The notes beneath the pieces were generated by a model that did not search any database, was not told the origin of the DNA, and saw only the letters and a program-made list of their open reading frames with translations. A stretch of DNA of 64,000 bases from Otis tarda (taxonomy: Eukaryota; Chordata; Aves; Otidiformes; Otididae), in contig CM048553.1 of NCBI GenBank assembly GCA_026413225.1, positions 48,090,001 through 48,154,000 of the forward strand, given 5' to 3'. The stretch's first letter is position 1; every line of letters starts with the position of its first letter. The position numbers and the translations under genes were made by a program. Below are positions 23,770 through 36,203 of this stretch, in pieces.

Positions 23770-26640
23770 TTTATTAATTTAATCTAATTTACCACCCATG
23801 TTGTGATTTGGGGAAATGTCTCATTCACAATGTTTTTAATCCTTGGGCTGGATAATGCTGATATCACTGCCAAAAGAGTACAAGCAAGTTTCTGGTGGCT
23901 GTGAGGAAGAGGCAAGACCTGGAAAGAACAAAACCATATCCCAGCTACCCATTATTAGCCATCTTCTGCAATGAACAGCTTCCACCCCAAACTTATTGAG
24001 CACAAAGCTTGCTCCTTACTGCAGAGACAACCAACCACACGAAAGAGAATAAGAAGGAAGCCATAGTTTGCATGAATTTACCTAATGCAAATCAGTGCTG
24101 TGAGGTCTAAATAAGTAATGTTTGTAGCATCCCACTGCCTATGCTGTAGCTACAGTGGCTGTAGCTCTCCCCTGGAGATAGGTAAGTACATAGAAATCGT
24201 AGTAAAGGAGAACGTATGAACCTATGGACGTCCCATTCAGCTGAAGGCTACCTCCAAGACCCTCTCTACGTAGAGGGTATTGCTAGAGTGAGTCCCCAAC
24301 AAGAAGGGGAAAATAGCAATCCCAGTTCTGTGCTAGGCTCTTACATGCACATTCACACAGCTACATATTGTGCCCTTCCTAAAGATCCTGGCATTAGAAG
24401 ATATTTCTCCTCCAGCTCAAGGACTTTTACTGCCAATTTATGTGTCTCTGCACAGGGATGTATCTGACCCAGCATGTTTCCAGCAAACTTCCTGACATTA
24501 ATATCAAACGGGGCTCCTGTCCAGTCCTATTGTGCATACAATAACATCAGTATTAAGCTACCTAGATGAAACACATTACGGGCAACACAAATAAAATACC
24601 TTACCATTTATGTATCATGAAGTAGACACCTAGGATTTTCTCACCAGCAAAGCTGCATGCTATTAAATCTGTGGTGCTTTCCAAGAAAGAAAAAAAAAAA
24701 AACCAAAACACAACAGTGAAGACAATAGTTTCAAATCATTTTCATAGTGAGTATAAATGAGACATATCCAGGTCTTTAAGTCCTTTCTCTCTGTTTTATG
24801 TGCCGGTGCAATCTAGGGACATAGTCTACAGCAATGGCTAAGGGCGTTGGAACAGCTGCTTTATAGTAGTGGGTGGTTTATGAGTACTTGTGCAGAGTAC
24901 TGCAGATAAAATGAGTATGCTGCTAGACTGTCAGGTTATCCCCACAACTGGTTAGAGCAAGGTGACCCAGGCAGGTTACCGCGATCAATATAGAAACCTT
25001 ACGGCGAAGTTATGTATGTATAGCAGCTGCCACATAAAACAAATTCTTCCCGTGTTGCCCATGTAATTCAGCTGCCTTTAATTCTAAATTGCCACTTTCA
25101 AGAACAAAATGGAGCAGCATTTCTGTGGGTAGTGGATGTTTTTCTGCTTCTTCACTGCAAATACAACAACAGGCCACCGTTTTTGCTGAGCTAGCTGTTT
25201 CCTTGCAAAGCCAAGTCTCAATGTTTTCATTGGCAAGGCTATATTGCAGATTTTGGGAGCCACAAGGAGCAAATCATGCTTTAGATTCTGTAACATAAGC
25301 GTTAAATAGTTTTTACACTGAAATACACTGTGGGTGCAACTAGATGTCTTTGCCATACCCCAAAAAAGTAAACACTGATCCTGGCTGTTCACCTAAGCCC
25401 ATAAGCAAGCCTGCGCAGCGTGAGGTTATTCACGTGGGACAGCCATGGAGCACAAGCCAAGCCAGGAACAGTTCAGGGTCTCACACAGATTTGGCAGGGC
25501 AGCAGATGGGTCAGCCCTGCTTCATGCCCTCCCAACAACAAGAGCAGCAGCAGCTCATAGCCTCATTCCCCTGCCTGGCAGAGGGCTGCATGCTTTTGGC
25601 TGAAGCAGTGCAAACCCTCAGGCTTGTGCAGAACATGGGACCGCAGCTCCTGGGAATGCACTGAGGGCATGAGAAGTTTGCAGAGATATAACAGTGGTAC
25701 CTGCAAAATGAAATGTATAACACACTGTTATCACTTCAGTCAACTTTCCCTGCTTTCTTGCAGGCGCCACATAGCTTCATGAATCTGTTTCTTGGTCTAT
25801 TTCAGAGCCAGCTCAGGTGAGGACTACAAGCATCTCCAGAAATTTCCCCATTCACAGATTGTTCTTCATGGGCTCTAACTTACTGCCTCCGAAATCACAG
25901 TTGCCTGTAATGTCAAATGTAAATTCATGTTTTGAGGAGCCTGAAGTTCTTGTGTTCCTGAAACAGATCTGTGTTCCAGAATTTAGATCATCTTCCCTCC
26001 AGAAAGGAACCCTGCTGCAGCTTGGAGATCCAAAGACTTCAGGGAGCCTAAAACTATTTCTGGACATTTTAGCTGCAATGTTGCTTTTCTTGTGGAGGCA
26101 TCTACAAGGAGCAGGGTTTTCTCCCTCCACCCCCTATTCAGGCACTGCCTTCTTTTTTGGTATGCTTCATTTTAGAATGAAACATTCAAAAAATGTTTTA
26201 GAACCGTTGTCATAGTTATTCTTATCTCCTTCCTCAGCAGAGGGAAATCACTTATAAACATTTCCAGTTTCACTCCCTTTTGCTTAGATTAACAAACTGA
26301 CCAGTACGTCACTGCTCTTGGTGATAAGCTTCACCGTAGTTCAGGGCAGAGTAAAACTCTCCTTCCGTGAGAGTATTATCAGGCTGAAAGCCTGGTGGTA
26401 TATTACACAGTTTCTTTGTCTCACCGTAATGCTGTTTCAACATGAGTCAGTTTCTGGCACTGAGTCACCTATGAGCAGTGAAGAGTCGTACCAAAAAATA
26501 TGTGTGTATTTTGCTTAACACTGGAAGCTATGCCATTGACTCTTGGGATTTTTTCCTCAGTGTCACATGATCTGGGTTGGTTTCAGATTTTTTGAAAAGG
26601 ACAGTTATCCTAATTTCTTTTCTTTGGAACTTGTGACATT
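23770..26640. other. Unique noncoding sequence
   Basis: No gene is recognised. Frames of about 106-132 codons (25344-25664 and 25817-26215, plus) show no domain or signal. A poly-A stretch lies near 24690-24704. Near 23840, GGGCTGGATAATGCTGATAT weakly resembles the end of the palindromic MITE-like class. Confidence 0.4.
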
Positions 26641-26668
26641 TGTGCGATAGAATGAGCGGTTATGACAG
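26641..26668. repeat. Degenerate 30-bp duplication at CR1 5' junction
   Basis: TGTGCGATAGAATGAGCGGT at 26641-26660 lies 30 bp before the similar TGTGTGATAGGACGAGGGGT at 26671-26690, which is inside the CR1. Sixteen of these 20 positions agree. The first copy sits immediately upstream of the truncation point. It may be a duplication made during integration or later slippage. Confidence 0.55.
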
Positions 26669-26948
26669 CTTGTGTGATAGGACGAGGGGTAATGGTTTTA
26701 AAATAGAAGGAGGTAGAATTAGACTGGATGTAAGGAAAAATTTTTTTGCAATGAGAGTGGTGGAACACTGGAACGGGTTGCCCAGAGAGGCGGTGGATGC
26801 CCCATCCCTGGAAACATTCAAGGCCAGGTTGGACAGGGCTCTGAGCAACCTGATCTGGTTGGAGATGTCTCTGATCCTTGCAGGGGGGTTGGACCAGGTG
26901 ACTTTTAAAGGTCCATTCCAACCCAAACTGTTCTATGATTCTATGATT
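26669..26948 (+). mobile_element. CR1 LINE 3' end, 5'-truncated
   Basis: This is a young-looking avian CR1 3' fragment. It encodes the last ORF2 residues ([14 protein letters not shown], then [40 protein letters not shown]). The conserved 3' UTR follows (GGGGTTGGACCAGGTGAC, AAAGGTCCATTCCAACCC). The end is TTCTATGATTCTATGATT at 26931-26948, the tandem octamer signature of CR1. Over 90% of a full element (usually about 4.5 kb) is missing, which is normal 5' truncation by target-primed reverse transcription. An apparent 234-codon frame (26640-27344) is this fragment read through into flanking DNA. Confidence 0.93.
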
Positions 26949-28465
26949 TCACCTATCCAAATAAGCAATCACATCTCATTGCTTCTGAGGAGGCGGAAGA
27001 GGCCTTCTGCTGGAGGACCTGCCATGTCACTGCAAGCTGTGTGCAAAGAGTACTGCCCATGGAGGGGAAGTTGGGCATCGCCCTCTGTGGCTTTCTGTGG
27101 GTACCTCCTTGCTGGCCTGCTGGATGCTGTTTCTCTTGCTTCAGTATCATCATTACATAGGTCTGCTTCACTCCCAGCTGACACTTCTCTCTTTCTCATC
27201 ATTTTGTGCCAAAAATTCAGACTTTGGACTGTGAGCCCAATGTGCATTAAAAAAGTGTGGGTTATCATTTTCCACAGAAGAATGTGTTCTGCTCTGCATA
27301 AGAAAAGCTCACATGGAAACAGAAATACGAATAGAAATGTGTAGCCTCAGATTATCATACGATGGCGTTCTGTTGGCCTTGATGTCCAGAAGCTCTTCAT
27401 CCCCTTATCCACCATCACCAGCTTAGAGAAACCTTCAGTCTTTGTTCAGGACCTCATTGAAAGTTTCCCCTTTAATGTCATCCCCATATTTTCATACTTA
27501 TCTCTTTGCACATCCCATGGGCATCACCTCACTCAGCAGTCTGGACCTTGGGAATACCCAGCAGTTGCTGGACAGCCGTAAAGGACAGCCACATGTGAAT
27601 CTCACTGAAGCTGGTGGTTGGACTCCTGCTCAGCTCATAGTGTCATTCATTACCCTTTTCCTTCTGTTTCCAAAAGAGACAATTGAATAGGTCCAGATAT
27701 TCCTCCTGACAGTTCAATTTCCTGAGCATGGGTCCCCAAAGGTCTTTCCAGAAGACTCACTTCCTCGCGTGGGGAGATCTTGCCATGTATTCAGTATCAC
27801 AGCCTCACTCCTACAAGACCTCTGCGAATAACCCATCCTCTCCCTACCCTTGCCTGAGACTTTCAGTGGGAACTGTGGATGCTGAGCCAATGCGGGGTCA
27901 GCCTCATCCCACAGAGCCCATGACAAAGCCCATGGTTTCCACCATGTCCAAACAAGAGTCACAGCCTGCAGCAGCCTAGGGACCAGCATCGACATGGTGA
28001 AGATGGTGTGCAAAGATTATGTCCCATCTTACAGGCAGTGCCATCTGGCACAGATGCACATGTGGGAGATTAAACATGTAAAAGCCAGCAGCAGCAAAAA
28101 CAAACATTTCCATAATAGTTGTCTTTCTTTTTTTTTTTTTTTTTTTGAAGGAAAATGCGTTGACCGTCTAATTTGGATTCATAAAGGAAACCTATTAATG
28201 AAAGGCTTCAAAGAACTGTCTCAGAACTTTTAATCAGTAGTTGCGTTTTAGCATGGAAAAAAAAAAGCAGAGGGGGCTGGGTGGTGGGCTTTTTTGCTGG
28301 TTTTGGTTTTTTGTAGTTTTTATTTGAAGCATCAGACTATTTGAAAGCAGGCTGGGCAAGGGAGCCCAGCAGGGAGCCTCTTCTCGCCCACCTGGAGGAG
28401 AGGCCCCCTGAATGCTTGTTTTCATTAGCATGGGCCTCTCTGGCTCTTCAAAACCCTTTCCACCC

Positions 28466-28479
28466 GTTGCCAAGGCAAC
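28466..28479. promoter_or_regulatory. Perfect RFX X-box palindrome
   Basis: GTTGCCAAGGCAAC contains two exact inverted half-sites (GTTGCC and GGCAAC) separated by two bases. This is the optimal binding form for RFX-family winged-helix factors, which act on ciliary genes and MHC class II X-boxes. It is followed within about 150 bp by A/T-rich, low-repeat sequence. I read the motif directly. That it is used is inference, since no promoter or exon is visible beside it. Confidence 0.45.
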
Positions 28480-29455
28480 CTGGAGCCGTATTGCGGCACA
28501 CGGGTGTTGCACATCAACCGGTGTGTTGCACTTAACTGAAATAAATAAGCAAATAAACATGGAAAATGGCCACGGGCCAAATAAGGGCACTGTCTTTTAT
28601 CATGGACATCTAACATTTATAGGGATTTCAAACACTCTACTAGGCATATCAGCAAAGAGGTAGTTGATCAAAAAAGGAAAATGCATGCGCACGCACAGCC
28701 AGTTCTTTTCATTTTAATGGGTCTTCTTGCTTGAATAAGGTGAAAGGAATTGGGTCCAGAACATGCAATCCCACTTGCAAGTTATATTTTCATGCCATTT
28801 GATGGCTCTCAGCTGGGCCTGGCTATTTAGCTGAGCTTGGCTCCTACTTCAGCATTAGAATCACCATCAGCATCAGCAGCTATGTTTTCCCACCAGGCCT
28901 GGACACCATCCAGGATACCAGTGGAGCTGCTGGGCACTGAAAAGGCAACTTCCACAGCAGATGCTGTAAATCTGGCTTTTGGGATCCAGCTGATCCTGGA
29001 CTCTCACCTGAGTAATTTATACTGCAACGATACACACCGTGACTGTGGGGATATGAGTGAAGACCATGGCTCGGGTTTCCAGGCAGTGTGAGCAACCAAC
29101 CTTGTGGAGAAGGAGGGTGTCTGGGGAGATGCCACAGACCACGTTTGTGGTTGAGGATCGGCGCCAGCAGCCATGCTAGTGAGGGGGTGTGAGGGGAACG
29201 GTCTCCACCGCTGCCTGCATGAGATCCCTGGCATCCAGGGGTAACAGCTGAAACACCCCTTCAGATTATCAGAGAACAGCCAAGGAAAAACTTCGAGTCT
29301 CTGTGAATATTTGTAGCAGATCCAGCTCAGTACGACTGCAAAAATAGTTTTCCTTTAGACTCAGGAAGGGAGGTGCTGGCTGCAACTGCTGGCAGGGGAA
29401 GAGGGAAGGGAGTGGGGTGGGAAGCTCTGCAAGGAGCAGCGTCCATTGCCCAGTA

Positions 29456-29510
29456 CCATGCCGTGCCGTACTGTACCATACTGCTCTGTGCCATGCTCTG
29501 CTGTGCTGTG
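29456..29510. repeat. Degenerate pentanucleotide array, 11 units
   Basis: The stretch divides into eleven consecutive 5-mers of the pattern C-C/T-R/T-T-G/A: CCATG, CCGTG, CCGTA, CTGTA, CCATA, CTGCT, CTGTG, CCATG, CTCTG, CTGTG, CTGTG. It is a decayed (CYRTG)n minisatellite-like array. The array gives alternating C, V and P-rich peptides in the overlapping frames, which are not genes. Confidence 0.7.
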
Positions 29511-30465
29511 TTCGCAGTCGTCAGAGCGGGAGACAGCAGCAGGATCTTGGCAGAGGGAAGGCAGCGAGATCCTGCATGCTGTTGGGTGTAGGCGCGAGGC
29601 AGGGGAAGCCGGCAGGGAGGAGATGTGATGGTTGCCTTTCCTCAGCGGGAGCCACAATGGACTCCCGCTGGCTTTAGTGGAGCTCGTGCTTCCCTAAAGG
29701 TGACAGAGAGGTGAAGACCTACAAACTTTGCAGGGGTTAACGGAATGATTTCTGAACGTGGTCACAGCCACCGAATGCAGACTCGGAGCTGGGTGGCTCG
29801 CACACCCAGAGTCAGCGCTCGATCGAGTCCCATCTTTAGCTAACGCCTTCTGCTTCACAGTTTAGAAACAAAACAGAGTGTGGCATGATGCCATACCAGC
29901 CATCTCCCTTCCCCTTGCTTCACCTTGTAAGCCCTGCTTGCAGCTTCCCAGAGTGAGTCCCTCCCTGCCAGCACCCAGCCCCCTCCACAGGACCCCAATG
30001 CCTCTGGGTGCCCTTGCCCAGCTCCCTGAACACCTCCATCCTTTCACTCCCTTGGGAACCTTGTGGTGGAAATAAGAAGCGTGCAGGCTGTTTGTCCCAC
30101 CTGGGGTATGCATTTCAAGCACATGCATCAAACTGTGGTCATTTTGACTGTATGCATGTGTGCATGTAGTGTTTGCACATCAGCTAAAGGCCTGGGCTCC
30201 CAGTGTGTCACCAAGTCCCCTCAGTACTCCCGTGCATCATGTGGTGAATGGCAATGTGCACCAAAGGACTTTCTCCAGCCCCTCACCCCTCAGCGCAGCC
30301 CATGGGTTTCCCTGCTGCTCTGGCAGCTTCCTTTCCTGAGAGTACTTGCAGTGCTAGCAGCTCCTCTGGCATGCACTAGCACGGCAGCTAAGTTATTTTA
30401 AGCTCCCAAGTGTTATTGTAACACAGACCTTTGAGGTACAAGGATTCAAAAGTATTATGGTGCCA

Positions 30466-30543
30466 AATGTGTGGGCATGCATGCATAGGGACACATGGGT
30501 GCTTGCTCATGTGTGTGTAGACAGGTGTGTATTGTATGTTGCA
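30466..30543. repeat. Degenerate GT/GCAT-rich low-complexity tract
   Basis: GTGTGGGCATGCATGCATAG, TCATGTGTGTGTAGACAGG and TGTGTATTGTATGTTGC form an interrupted GT/GCAT-rich tract. It grades into AT-rich sequence (about 30550-30640) with several TATATA words. This is simple sequence, with no function suggested. Confidence 0.6.
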
Positions 30544-32785
30544 TTATCTATTTTATATCCAATAGATACACTCATATTTATATTTGTTTTACATATCTAT
30601 GTTCAAATATATAATGCCTTTAAAACATATATGTACCTATCAGATGTACAAAACATGCCAGGTGTTTGTGAAGGACTAAGTCTTCAGATGATGTGCTTGA
30701 TTCTAGTTTATATTTTCATTTCATTTTGCTTCTTATGTGAGCTGTAACCTGTTTATTTAGGACTTTCAAATATGTAGCTATATATAACTGTGATTGCTGA
30801 AATGAGTGTAAACATCATTAAAAAATGCATCTTCTTGTGCAAGCTCTGTAACTGTCAGAGTCATAAATACACAAATGGAGATGATGATCAGCCATGGGTG
30901 TACTACAAAAAAATATTTATTTATACAGCTATGAGAAACTCTGACTTGCCCAAAAGTACCTGAAGGTGATCACAGAGAATGCATCTCATGTAAGCCAAAA
31001 ACTATTCTTCAGTTTTATAATGACGACTCCAAAATTCTTAGAAAGTTCTTGTCACATTTGAAACCTAAGACCTCAGAAACAGAAGGAGCAGAAGGAAAAG
31101 TCCAGTGGAAGGAGCAACAGCAGGCACGCTATTTGGTATCTATGTTGGATGTGGTTTTGGTACTTGTGTTTTGCCTGGATTGCCTGTGTTAGTTCAAAAG
31201 TGTGTTAAAAACACAGGGAAAACCTTGTCTCTCTCTGACATGTATGATGAGACCAGCCTGGGATTGATACCGCATCCACCCATTTGCAGTAACTTCAGTT
31301 GTCGCCTAGTACCCATTACTGAGTGGTGCAGTTGTATCATAGTCTCTCATGCAGCCGGATTTTCAGGATTTGGCACTGATTTGCTGAGGGTTTCCGAGCT
31401 GTCCATGTCTGAGGACAAGGAGAAGCCTGCAGCCAGGGCGACTCTCAGGCTGTAGGCTGGGAGGTGGGGATGTAGACTTGACCGCATGCAAGACGGGGAG
31501 TCACAGAGGACTCGCTTGCAGTCACATACGCAGAGCAGAGAATTAAACCCCGTAGGTGTTGTGAAAAACAAAAGGCTAGACCTTCTAAGCTGCCACGATA
31601 AACATGATTGCCCAGATCCTCAATTGGTGAAAACTGGCACAAAGCCCATTAACTGCACCAGAGCTCTGCTGGTCTGCATCAACCGAGGGCACGGTGCAGT
31701 GGGAGAGGGCAGGCTCATAGCATATGTAATGGAGTACACCTCATCCTCCTCCCCAGCCTACATCTATCAGGTTCAGTGAGGCTGTAATGATACATATTAG
31801 AAGATGTCCGCTATGATCTATGGAGTGGTTTAAGTTGCATCAGACTTAGGCTGGCCTCTCACACTGCCCTGAATGGAGAAACTCAATAATTCCGAGCTAC
31901 CGTAGCTCTGAAAGATTATGCCCGTAAATCTCTCAGCTCGTCTCATTTCCAAGGATGATTGTGGTGCAGCTGCATCGAATATGCACCCTACAAAGTGTGT
32001 GGTTGAAAGAAGCAGGCTGTGGTTTTTTTTATACACGGTAGATAAGCGTTACAGTTCACCTTTAAGGAACGAGCGCCATTTCACCAATCTGTTTTTCTGG
32101 TAGTACATCTGTTAGGTAGAAAAAGGCATATGGGTCTGCTCTGAGGAAAAGCAAGCTCCTCTTGGTAAGATCAGGTCCTTGAGCCTGATAGCACCAATTC
32201 TTTCCCACATGAGATAAAACCCAGCCTAGCAGTGAGGAAGAGCAGAAGTCCTGTGCACCACTTCAGCCCTATTTAAGCTTAAGTGCGGGAAGGGGCAGGG
32301 GGAAGAGGAGGAAACCATATGTCAGCTGTCTGTAAAAGTATCGAATTAAGCTGATAAGTAATCTTTGCTCAGCAAGGAGTGTGCTGTTGGTCTTAATTAG
32401 CCTCCTTTCGAGATCAGGCAGAAGAGTGAAGAATTGCAGGGCTTGACGGTTTATTTGCTGATCATTCCCTGGTCATATTTTCCAGACGTTTTATGGGTGG
32501 GTAAGATGACGTGGCTGAGGTAGTATTTCCCTGGAGCGGGGGAGATCTAGATTAACCTAAATTAGAAGGGAAAAAAACTCCATCAAAAACCCAAACCCAC
32601 CAAAACAAAACCAAACCACAGCCTCTGTGGCTCTGGAGAGGATCCTAGTGTCTGAGGGGCGAAAAATAGCTTCCCATGATTTCGACAAGCTGTGGTTGCA
32701 GTCCTGCTGCCCTCTGTCCCCTGACATCACTCTGTGCCAGTGGCCCTGCTAAAATCAATGGCACAGTGTAAGGATTAGGACTCTC

Positions 32786-32912
32786 TGATCAGCAGTGCAC
32801 TTAAATATGCACTCAACTTAAACATCCAAACAATCCCTTTGAATTCAATGGCTGCACTCATGGAGTTAAAAATAAGCCTGCTGTTGAGTACCTTCGTCAG
32901 ATCAAGGTCTAA
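32786..32912. repeat. Palindromic MITE-like ancient repeat
   Basis: The left arm reads CTGATCAGCAGTGCACTTAA, ATATGCACTCAACTTAAACA. The centre reads TTTGAATTCAATGG. The right arm reads GCACTCATGGAGTTAAAAA, TAAGC and GAGTACCTTCGTCAGATCAA. The arms are degenerate reverse complements about a CCATTGAAGTCAATGG-like centre. They follow a dispersed reptile/bird repeat that reads GCAAAGCACTTAAGCA, ATGCTTAACTTTAAGCA, CATGAGTAGTCCCATTG, then mirrors. No coding potential. Confidence 0.6.
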
Positions 32913-35900
32913 TTATTTACTCTATGTGAGTATTTCCAGAGGAAGTCGAGTCTTTGCTGTTTGGGTTAGTAAACTTAAGAAAAATACCCTACGCTTCTGA
33001 TTTACTTAGTAGCAAAATGAAGCATACTTTGAAGAGGTAAGTGCTCTTAAAATCTTTTTGTGCAATGAAAGCTATGTCAAACAGATTAGAATAAAAAAGC
33101 AGAGATAGATTTCCTAAAAAAAAAAAAAAAGCTTCTGTAGACAAAGAAATTTTGCCAGACATCTTATGAATGCTTTAAAGTGATGTCTTAGGACAAGGTT
33201 TGTCTTTTGGGGGCTTTTATTTGCAATGTATTTTTGAAAGTCAGTTGCTGCTTCTGGATGGATTTGAGATGGAGTTTCAAAATAAGGGGGAAGCTTAAAT
33301 TAATAAAAAATAAAATGTGGAGTCCCCACATTAATTTCTGAATATCGCTTCTGCCATCTAAGGACAATTTGTCCCCATGCACAAAGCCTCTCCAAAGCTT
33401 TATGCTGCATATTATGTCCCTAAGATAGGGCTTAGTTAGAGTGGGCTTTAAGGCATACGATGCTTTAATATTCCCCCAGTGCATCTGGTCACTGGGTGAC
33501 CTGGTAGTCCTGGTAGTGAAAACTCTCAGTTGAACTACTGGGTTAAAATGCCTCTTTGACTGTTAAGATAAAGACCCCTGAGTCTGGTCCTGGCTCGATG
33601 TCTTCCAGAATCTCTTGTAGCCTGCAAAATCTGAGGAGAAAAACCCATGGAAGAGTCAGCCTCCTCCAGGAGCCCCAGTACTTCTTGCTTCTGGTTGAAC
33701 TAGACATGCTGTAACCACAGGGTCCTACCTAATGAACAGTGCTTCCAGTAGTGGTCCCAAGCGTGAGCCCAAAAGGTTAGGGTGGAGGCAAGAGCGAGAT
33801 ATCTTTAAAAGTTAATGAAATCTTTCAATTCAGTAATTGAGATGAGTGTTTAATTTATGTTTGGTTCTTTCCTGGCTGAAGGCTCTCAGTCAGAGCCAGT
33901 TTGTCCCATCCTCATCCATCAAGGCCAGGATTCACCTCATGGCACATCAGGCACTTGGTTTCCAGCAGCTGGGGTGAAACACAGGCTCTCCTGAGGGTGA
34001 TTCACATCTATAGGTGGGCTGAGTTGCCCTCAGGAGGTGCCTGTCTGTCTCTGCCTTGGCTATAATGGGAACCAAGGGCTGACAGCACTCCAAACTTAGC
34101 CACCTTGACTACGTGCCTACAGCACGGTAGGATGAATCTGGGCTTATACATATTTTTTCCTCCCTCCAGGTAAAATTTCACTTTGTGTTGACCTTCTGCA
34201 CTGTTCGTCTCTCAAAGGCAGTCTCCAGGGGAGCAAATGGGCACTGTGTTGACCCTGCAGACTTTCACCATTGATGTCCTTCCCTTGAGTGTTTCAGAGG
34301 TGTCTTCCAGGGTTTGCATCCTTTCGATGAGATGCTGGCGCTATTAATATACCTGATCATAAACTCCAGAGAACCACAAGCAAAGCTCCTGCTCTCTGAG
34401 AATAGCTCCAGTGCTGAACATAGGGGATTTTTATGAATCTATTTGCCACTTCCATTAGTCAGGGCAGAAATACATTATTGTAAGATGTCTAAGCATTTTG
34501 TCACTGCTCACTGGCCACAGCAAAATGAAGTCTAAGCAGTTATCACTGTATTTCTGATTAATATTATAACAGCCACCAGCTAATCACAGAGTCAGCAGTG
34601 AAAACTGCTCTAATCGTTATCTTTCTGGCTAAACAACTTCCTCGTTATTTGTTGTATACTGCAGATTTTGGCGGGTGGGGGTTCTTTTTTCTTCTAATGT
34701 TAAATGTGAGATTTTATCCTCAAAGGAGCGATTATCTCAGAGCAAAATTGGCAAGGTTAAACACTATCTATAAAAAAACATTCAGCAGCGTGCCATGAAA
34801 TGAATTACAGAATATATCAGTCATCTACCTGGCTTTGGAAAAGTGCGAATATGTGTTTGTTCAGTCTGGGTGAGTATTTTATATTAGGCTTCTTTTTTCC
34901 ATGAAGGTAAAAATGACCTTGGTTATTAGAAAGTGAAGATATATTGAACCAGGTAGAATCAACACAGTTCCGTTTCATTTAGTCCCCACTAAAATTGAAA
35001 GAAGAGGAAATATAGATTGAATTTATTTTACTATATATTGCCTCATTTGAACTTTAGTAAAGCATTAGCCACTAAGGAAAACCCTTCTCCCACCTCCCTG
35101 CCATAATCTCTTACAGATGGCATGTTAAGGAAATTGCCTTGACTTTATTGATTCTTTGCTCTGAGGTTCAGCTAAAAGCCCGTGTGTTACTGGGGAAATG
35201 TATGCTGTGCTATAGTTACAGGAAGGTAGCATTGTGACCTGGCAGCTGTATGTACCTACACAAAAAAGTCCCTGACACTTTAAAATCACAAATCAATATA
35301 TTTTTTTCCCTTAGACATTACTAGATCTTCTCTTTAGGACCCCATTTTAAAAAGCTGTATTGTACCAATCTGAGTATTTTACAGAATGAAGGAAAACAGT
35401 ATCCTGCCAAGATAGAAGGGCACAGGCTGAAAACTAGCCACTATATTCTGCCAGGTCACTGTAATTTTCTATTAGTTCCTTTCCAGAAATACTTCCCTTG
35501 CAATTATTATAAAATGACCAGAATGTGATGCTGCATGCTACTGGCCTCTCACAGCTCAGTCATTCATCAGGTGGAACTTCAGACATCTCCAGATTTAAAT
35601 TTCCTGTTAAAGTGAAGGAATCAATGTGCACTTTTCTTCTCTTTATTTTGATTTTAAGATTAATTGGAGTCTTAAAAATTCTGCGGAGCGTTTTCATCTG
35701 CCATGAACCAGTCTAGCTCCAGTGGGGTCCACAGAGGTACACTCATTTCTACCAGCTTAGCAGCTGGCCTCCTGAATGTGAAAATCTACATTAGCACCTA
35801 TTTTATAGGTGATAATTGCTGCCTAAGTACTGCAAGCCCAGGATATTAGCACTAGTTCTGAGAAACTTCACAGTGGGTCAGATTCATCCCAATGCTGAGA

Positions 35901-36163
35901 GCTGGTGGCTGGTGTTGAAATCTTCCAACAGATTTCATCTCCCACGGTTTTCCTCAGCCCCACAACTCCCCTCCCTTCTTTGTCTCCTCTCCATCATGGT
36001 CTTCTTCCTGCTTCCCGAGGGGATGCAGGCCACATTGCAGAAGATGCAATCCTACCTGGGAGGCTAATGACAGAGCAGAATGAAGCACCCAGCCTGCAAC
36101 TCCCACAACACTTTCGGGAATTAGTACAGATAATTTGCCTCTTTTGGCCAAAATATTTGAGAC

Positions 36164-36203
36164 TGGGTTGGGTTGGTTTTTTTGGGTTTTTTTGTTTTTT
36201 TGT
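36164..36203. repeat. G/T-only low-complexity tract
   Basis: The tract begins TGGGTTGGGTTGG and continues with T-runs interrupted by GGG and single G residues. It is 40 bp of pure G and T on one strand. It resembles decayed telomere-like or homopolymer sequence, but there is no regular TTAGGG array. Confidence 0.7.

Larger units (their letters stand above)
26950..32780. other. Unique noncoding sequence
   Basis: No gene or RNA is recognised. Items listed separately are an RFX palindrome (28466), a pentanucleotide array (29456) and a GT-rich tract (30466). There is an 18-base T-run near 28129-28146. A weak AACATTTATAGGGATTTC word near 28612 could be a scrap of MIR. Around 32571-32624 the DNA is an A/C-rich low-complexity tract (AAACCCACC, AAAACAAAACC). 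Frames up to 118 codons show no domain. Confidence 0.4.

Noticed and set aside
26640-27344. 234-codon plus-strand open frame as a host gene
   Set aside because: Its first 100 residues are the CR1 ORF2 end and 3' UTR, and the rest is read-through into flanking DNA without any domain.
36164-36203. Interstitial telomeric repeat
   Set aside because: Only two GGGTT-like units occur before the tract becomes T-runs. There is no TTAGGG array.
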